Of a stretch of 44,429 nt of DNA, positions 41,078 through 44,429 are shown piece by piece. The notes beneath the pieces were generated by a model. The model saw only the letters and a list, made by a program, of their open reading frames with translations. It made no database searches and was not told the origin of the DNA. The position numbers were made by a program, and so were the translations under genes. Every line of letters begins with the position of its first letter. Positions within the stretch are counted from its first letter, which is position 1. This DNA comes from Chloroflexota bacterium (GTDB taxonomy: Bacteria > Chloroflexota > Limnocylindria > Limnocylindrales > CSP1-4), in assembly GCA_016200675.1 (NCBI GenBank), contig JACQEH010000058.1:1-44429 (forward strand), read 5' to 3'.

Positions 41078-42547
41078 GTGCACGCACGTCGGGTGCGGCA
41101 GCCGGGTGGCGACACCCGCGCCGACCGTCGCCCAGTCCGCACCGTGAGCGTCGACGGCCGCCGTCGTGCTCCCGCCCGAGCCACCGCGAGCGGTATGGAT
41201 GAGGCGCGCCCGGACCTCTTCGCGCCAGATGACGTCCGTTGGCTCGTCGCCGCCGCCGGATCGGCGGTCATCCCCGGGCTGGGCCAGCTGATCAACGGCC
41301 GCCTCCGCCTGGCCAAGTGGTTCGGCGTTCCGGCCCTGATCCTCCTCGCCTTCGTCGCCCTGCGCGTCGCGACCAGCTCCCCGGCGCGGCTCTTCGCCTC
41401 CGTCATCTCGCCGACGGTCCTGGGTCTCCTGCTCGCCCTCAACGTCGTCGTCCTGGCGTGGCGCCTCGCCGCGGTTGCCCACGCCTTCTTCGATGGGCGC
41501 TACCAGCCGCGCTCGGGCCGGGGCGGCGCGGCGGGCCTCGCCCTGATCCTCGTCGCCGTGGTCGTCCCGCACGGCCTGGCGAACACCCTCGGATCGTCGG
41601 CCCAGGCAGCCTTCAGCAACGTCTTCGCTTCGGGCCAGAGCACCGGCCCGGGGCCCGTGGCGGCATCGACCTCCGGCGGGCCGGGCTCGAATGACCGCCT
41701 GAACATCCTGGTGACCGGGGTCGACAGCTTCCCCGGACGGACCGAGACCCTGACCGATTCGCTGATGGTCGTGTCCGTCGACCCGGTCGGCAAGACCGTC
41801 TCGATGATCTCCCTGCCGCGCGACATCATCAAGGTCCCGCTCGGCAACGGGAACACCTTTGGACCGAAGATCAACTCCCTCATGTCGTACGCGGATCGCC
41901 ACCCCGACCAGTTCCCGCAGGGCGGCATGCGCGCCCTCGAGGACGCCATCGGGACGATGCTCGGGATCCGGATCCACTACTACGCGCGGATCGACTTCCT
42001 GGGCTTCGTGAAACTCGTCGACAGCGTCGGCGGCGTCGACATCGACGTCAAGCGGGCCTTCGACGATCCCAAGTACGACGGTCTGGGCATCAACCCCCCG
42101 AACGTCTTCGGGTTTGCCGTCACGGCCGGTCCCCATCACTTCAACGGCTACGAGGCCCTCGCCTACGCGCGCTCCCGCTATGCCATCGGTGAGAGCGACT
42201 TCACGCGGGCCGGCCGGCAGCAGGAGATCCTCATCGCGCTCAAGGCGCGGCTCCTGTCCGACGGCAGCCTCATCACGCGCCTGCCGCAGCTCCTCGACGC
42301 CTTCGGGGCGCTGGTCCGGACGGACATCCCGACCGATCGCCTGCCGGACCTGGCAGCCATGGCCGACGAGCTGTCGTCGGGCTCGATCTACCGGATGGTC
42401 CTCGGCCACCCCCTGGTCAAGCCCGGCAACGACCCAACGCTCGGGTCGATCCAGGTCCCCGACCTGCCGGCCATCCGGGCCGCCGTCGCGGCGATCCTTC
42501 CCGCCCCGGGCAAGACTCCCGTCGCCTGGACCGCGCCCGCGCCTTGA
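41078..42547 (+). CDS. LytR-CpsA-Psr (LCP) family protein
   Basis: 489 residues. Up to five membrane helices lie between about 55 and 175 (LVAAAGSAVIPGLGQLI, LAKWFGVPALILLAFVAL, VLGLLLALNVVVLAW, GLALILVAVVVPHG). The extracytoplasmic LCP domain follows: NILVTGVDSFPGRTETLTDSLMVVSVDPVGKTVSMISLPRDIIKVPL, GTMLGIRIHYYARIDFLGFVKLVDSVGGVDIDV and ALAYARSRYAIGESDFTRAGRQQEIL, with the conserved Asp, Arg and basic residues that bind polyprenyl pyrophosphate. These enzymes attach glycopolymers to peptidoglycan. More helices than the usual single one is notable. GTG start; start position uncertain by several codons. Confidence 0.92.
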   Translation: MHARRVRQPGGDTRADRRPVRTVSVDGRRRAPARATASGMDEARPDLFAPDDVRWLVAAAGSAVIPGLGQLINGRLRLAKWFGVPALILLAFVALRVATSSPARLFASVISPTVLGLLLALNVVVLAWRLAAVAHAFFDGRYQPRSGRGGAAGLALILVAVVVPHGLANTLGSSAQAAFSNVFASGQSTGPGPVAASTSGGPGSNDRLNILVTGVDSFPGRTETLTDSLMVVSVDPVGKTVSMISLPRDIIKVPLGNGNTFGPKINSLMSYADRHPDQFPQGGMRALEDAIGTMLGIRIHYYARIDFLGFVKLVDSVGGVDIDVKRAFDDPKYDGLGINPPNVFGFAVTAGPHHFNGYEALAYARSRYAIGESDFTRAGRQQEILIALKARLLSDGSLITRLPQLLDAFGALVRTDIPTDRLPDLAAMADELSSGSIYRMVLGHPLVKPGNDPTLGSIQVPDLPAIRAAVAAILPAPGKTPVAWTAPAP

Positions 42548-42557
42548 CGGGACGGGC

Positions 42558-43214
42558 CTAGAAGCCGAGCTCCCGAAGGACCGGCAGCATGGCCCGGGCC
42601 GCCCGGGCCCGATGCGAGATCGCGTGCTTCTCGACGGCCGAGTACAGGCCCAGCGTCCGGCCGCCCGGCGGTTCGCCCAGGGGCTCGAAGATCGGGTCGT
42701 AGCCGAAGCCGCCCGTCCCTCGCGGGCTCGTGGCGATCCGGCCCCGGCACGTCCCTCGCCGCAGAACCATTGGCAGCCCGCCGCGCGGGCCCGCATCCCC
42801 CGGCAGCGCGAGGGCGAGGACGCACACGTAGCGCGCGCCGCGGCGCTCGGGCGGCAGCCCGTCGAGCGCGGCCAGGAGCTTGGCGTTGTTGCCGGCATCG
42901 GTCGCGTCCGGGCCGGCGTAGCGGCGGGTTCGCACGCCGGGGCCGCCGTCGAGGGCGTCCACCTCGATCCCCGAGTCATCGGCGAGAGACGGCAGGCCCG
43001 TGACGCGGGCCGCCAAGCGAGCCTTGATGCGGGCGTTCGCCTCGAACGTCTGCCCGTCCTCGACGGCCTCGTCCGCGACACCCAGGTCGTCGAGCGTCAG
43101 GAGCTCGGCTTGCTCGAGGTGCAGGAGGTCGGCCAGCTCCCGCCGCTTGTGCTCCGAGTGGGTCGCGATGACAAGGCGCGGACGGGCCGCGCCTCGAGCG
43201 ACGGTGCCGGCCAC
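42558..43214 (-). CDS. rdgB: non-canonical purine NTP pyrophosphatase (RdgB/HAM1)
   Basis: 218 residues. Signature motifs: LVIATHSEHKRRELADLL (substrate-binding SxNxxKxxE variant, here THSEHKRRE), GQTFEANARIKARLAARVTGLPSLADDSGIEVDALDGGPGVRTRRYAG and GFGYDPIFEP. It hydrolyses XTP, ITP and dITP, keeping them out of nucleic acids. The usual Asn of the first motif appears as Ser here. The GTG at 43214 is 5 bp after the RNase PH stop, in an operon with RNase PH and MazG. Confidence 0.93.
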   Translation of the reverse strand: MAGTVARGAARPRLVIATHSEHKRRELADLLHLEQAELLTLDDLGVADEAVEDGQTFEANARIKARLAARVTGLPSLADDSGIEVDALDGGPGVRTRRYAGPDATDAGNNAKLLAALDGLPPERRGARYVCVLALALPGDAGPRGGLPMVLRRGTCRGRIATSPRGTGGFGYDPIFEPLGEPPGGRTLGLYSAVEKHAISHRARAARAMLPVLRELGF

Positions 43215-43219
43215 GCCGC

Positions 43220-43957
43220 CTAGCGCCGGACGGTGGCCAGGGCGCCGCCCTGGATCTCGAAGAGCCGGGCCAGGCCGGTGTTGGCCAGGTCGAGCAGGTC
43301 GTCGACGCGCTTCCGGTCGAAGGGCCGGCCCTCGGCCGTGCCCTGCAGCTCGACGTACGTCCCGGCGTCCGTGCCCACGACGTTGAAGTCGACCTCTGCC
43401 CCGGAGTCCTCGCCGTAGTCGAGGTCGAGGAACGGCACGCCGCCGACGACCCCGACCGAGACGGCCGCGACCTTGCCGACGATCAGGCGCTCCATGCCGT
43501 AGGTCATGAGGGCCGCGGCGAGGGCCGCGTAGCCGCCGGTGATCGAGGCGCAACGGGTCCCGCCGTCGGCCTGGAGGACGTCGCAGTCGACCGTGACCGT
43601 CCGCTCGCCGAGCTTGCCGAGGTCCACGACCCCCCGCAGCGATCGCCCGATGAGGCGCTGGATCTCGTGGGTCCGACCGCCGAGGCGGCCCTTGACGCTC
43701 TCGCGCTCCGAGCGCTCCGCCGTCGCCCGCGGGAGCATCGAGTACTCGGCCGTGACCCAGCCCGTGCCCTTGCCGCGGAGATGGGGCGGGACGCGGTCGG
43801 AGATCGTGGCCGCGCAGAGGACCTCGGTGTCCCCGACCCGGATCCGGCAGGAGCCCTCGGCCCACTTCAGCACACCCAGGGTCAGGGTCACAGGGCGCAT
43901 GTCGCCGGGACCGCGGCCGTCCGACCGGATGGCGCGCGGCGGATTGCCGATGCTCAT
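43220..43957 (-). CDS. rph: ribonuclease PH
   Basis: 245 residues, normal length. Motifs include RSDGRGPGDMRPVTLTLGVLKWAEGSC, GWVTAEYSMLPRATAERSERE, GRTHEIQRLIGRSLRGVVDL and RTVTVDCDVLQADGGTRCASITGGYAALAAAL. It trims tRNA 3' ends phosphorolytically. The start overlaps the MazG stop by 4 bp (ATGA) and it is followed after 5 bp by rdgB, a common bacterial gene order. Confidence 0.96.
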   Translation of the reverse strand: MSIGNPPRAIRSDGRGPGDMRPVTLTLGVLKWAEGSCRIRVGDTEVLCAATISDRVPPHLRGKGTGWVTAEYSMLPRATAERSERESVKGRLGGRTHEIQRLIGRSLRGVVDLGKLGERTVTVDCDVLQADGGTRCASITGGYAALAAALMTYGMERLIVGKVAAVSVGVVGGVPFLDLDYGEDSGAEVDFNVVGTDAGTYVELQGTAEGRPFDRKRVDDLLDLANTGLARLFEIQGGALATVRR

Positions 43958-44429
43958 GAGGCTCGCTCCTCCGCCTTGGCGGCATCCCAGTAGGTGTCGA
44001 GGGTAGCGAAGTCGAGGTCCCGCATGGCGACGCCCCGCTCGGCGACCATGCGCTCCACGCGACGGAAGCGGCCCCGGAACTTGTCGTTGGCGGCCCGCAG
44101 GGCGGCCTCCGTCTCGATGCCGAGCCGGCGACCGACGTTGACGACGACGAACAGGAGGTCCCCGAATTCCTCGCGGCGATTCGCGGCATCCGGGGCCGTG
44201 GCGAGCTCGGCCAGCTCCTCGGTGACCTTCTCGAGCACCCCGGCCATGTCGGGCCAGTCGTAGCCGATCGCGGCGGCGCGCTCCTGCATCTCCTGGCTCG
44301 CGGCGAGCGCCGGCAGGGAACGGCTGATCCCGTCGAGGGCGCCGGCCGCGGCGCCTGGCGCGGTTGCGGTCGGCGCCCCTGCCCCCGGTTCGCCGTCGGG
44401 CTCGGCGCCGTCGCCCGCGTCGCCGGCTC
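43954..44429 (-). CDS. mazG: MazG nucleoside triphosphate pyrophosphohydrolase, C-terminal part
   Basis: About 158 codons are inside the window; the 5' end lies beyond the right edge. The C-terminal MazG domain is present: LDGISRSLPALAASQEMQERAAAIGYDWPDMAGVLEKVTEELAELA (the EExxE-type metal helix) and REEFGDLLFVVVNVGRRLGIETEAALRAANDKFRGRFRRVE. A Gly/Ala/Pro-rich linker precedes it (AGAPTATAPGAAAGA), suggesting a larger two-domain enzyme. MazG removes non-canonical NTPs and lowers (p)ppGpp-related stress; with RdgB it gives a nucleotide-cleaning operon. Confidence 0.9.
   Translation of the reverse strand, partial: AGDAGDGAEPDGEPGAGAPTATAPGAAAGALDGISRSLPALAASQEMQERAAAIGYDWPDMAGVLEKVTEELAELATAPDAANRREEFGDLLFVVVNVGRRLGIETEAALRAANDKFRGRFRRVERMVAERGVAMRDLDFATLDTYWDAAKAEERAS

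Overview
The window is about 44 kb of very GC-rich chromosomal DNA with dense genes, many GTG starts, two tRNA-Pro genes and no rRNA, phage, complete transposon or CRISPR array. Gene content (F420-type LLM oxidoreductase, a type III plus a type I glutamine synthetase, LytR-CpsA-Psr protein, many regulators, RNase PH/RdgB/MazG block) and the architecture fit a free-living soil or freshwater bacterium, most likely of the Chloroflexota (Limnocylindria-like) or a related high-GC lineage. That placement is inference from style; no marker gene here proves it.

Layout. 1-3107 (minus): OmpR-type two-component pair, a DM13-domain membrane protein, a small membrane protein and the start of a GMC oxidoreductase. 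3189-6142 (plus): two small proteins, a Tat-type intradiol-dioxygenase-like lipoprotein, an 8-bp tandem repeat, a decayed SRPBCC gene and a PadR/HAAS pair. 6487-9006 (minus): two response regulators flanking a broken sensor kinase. 9202-14531 (plus): two exported proteins, a CpaF-type ATPase fused to a RidA-type domain, an orphan RnfD/NqrB-like membrane protein with an extra C-terminal domain, and an AhpD-like protein. 14560-18677 (minus): a large LuxR-type ATPase regulator translationally coupled to a ferredoxin-adenylate cyclase fusion. 19025-21960 (minus): ECF sigma factor, membrane-anchored beta-propeller and a TolB-like propeller. 22026-22822: a patchwork of truncated genes. 22903-26028 (plus): NAD(P)-binding protein, then an ABC exporter with its TetR regulator. 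26280-30515 (minus): DUF4143 ATPase, an AbiE toxin-antitoxin cassette between imperfect direct repeats that end in tRNA-Pro(CGG), and a PIN-domain remnant. 30534-41000: MFS carrier, cyclic-nucleotide-binding protein, tandem glutamine synthetases, a frameshifted PucR-type regulator, a GGDEF protein with an Lrp regulator, an LLM oxidoreductase and tRNA-Pro(TGG). 41078-44429: LCP protein, and RdgB, RNase PH and MazG in one tight operon.

The most unusual items are the CpaF-RidA fusion, the ferredoxin-adenylate cyclase fusion coupled to the LuxR ATPase with a nested palindrome just upstream, the RnfD-like protein with an added domain, and a recurrent TAnnnT box placed 6-7 nt before start codons of about ten genes, which suggests widespread leaderless transcription and decides several starts. 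At least six gene remnants show that the accessory stretches are decaying.
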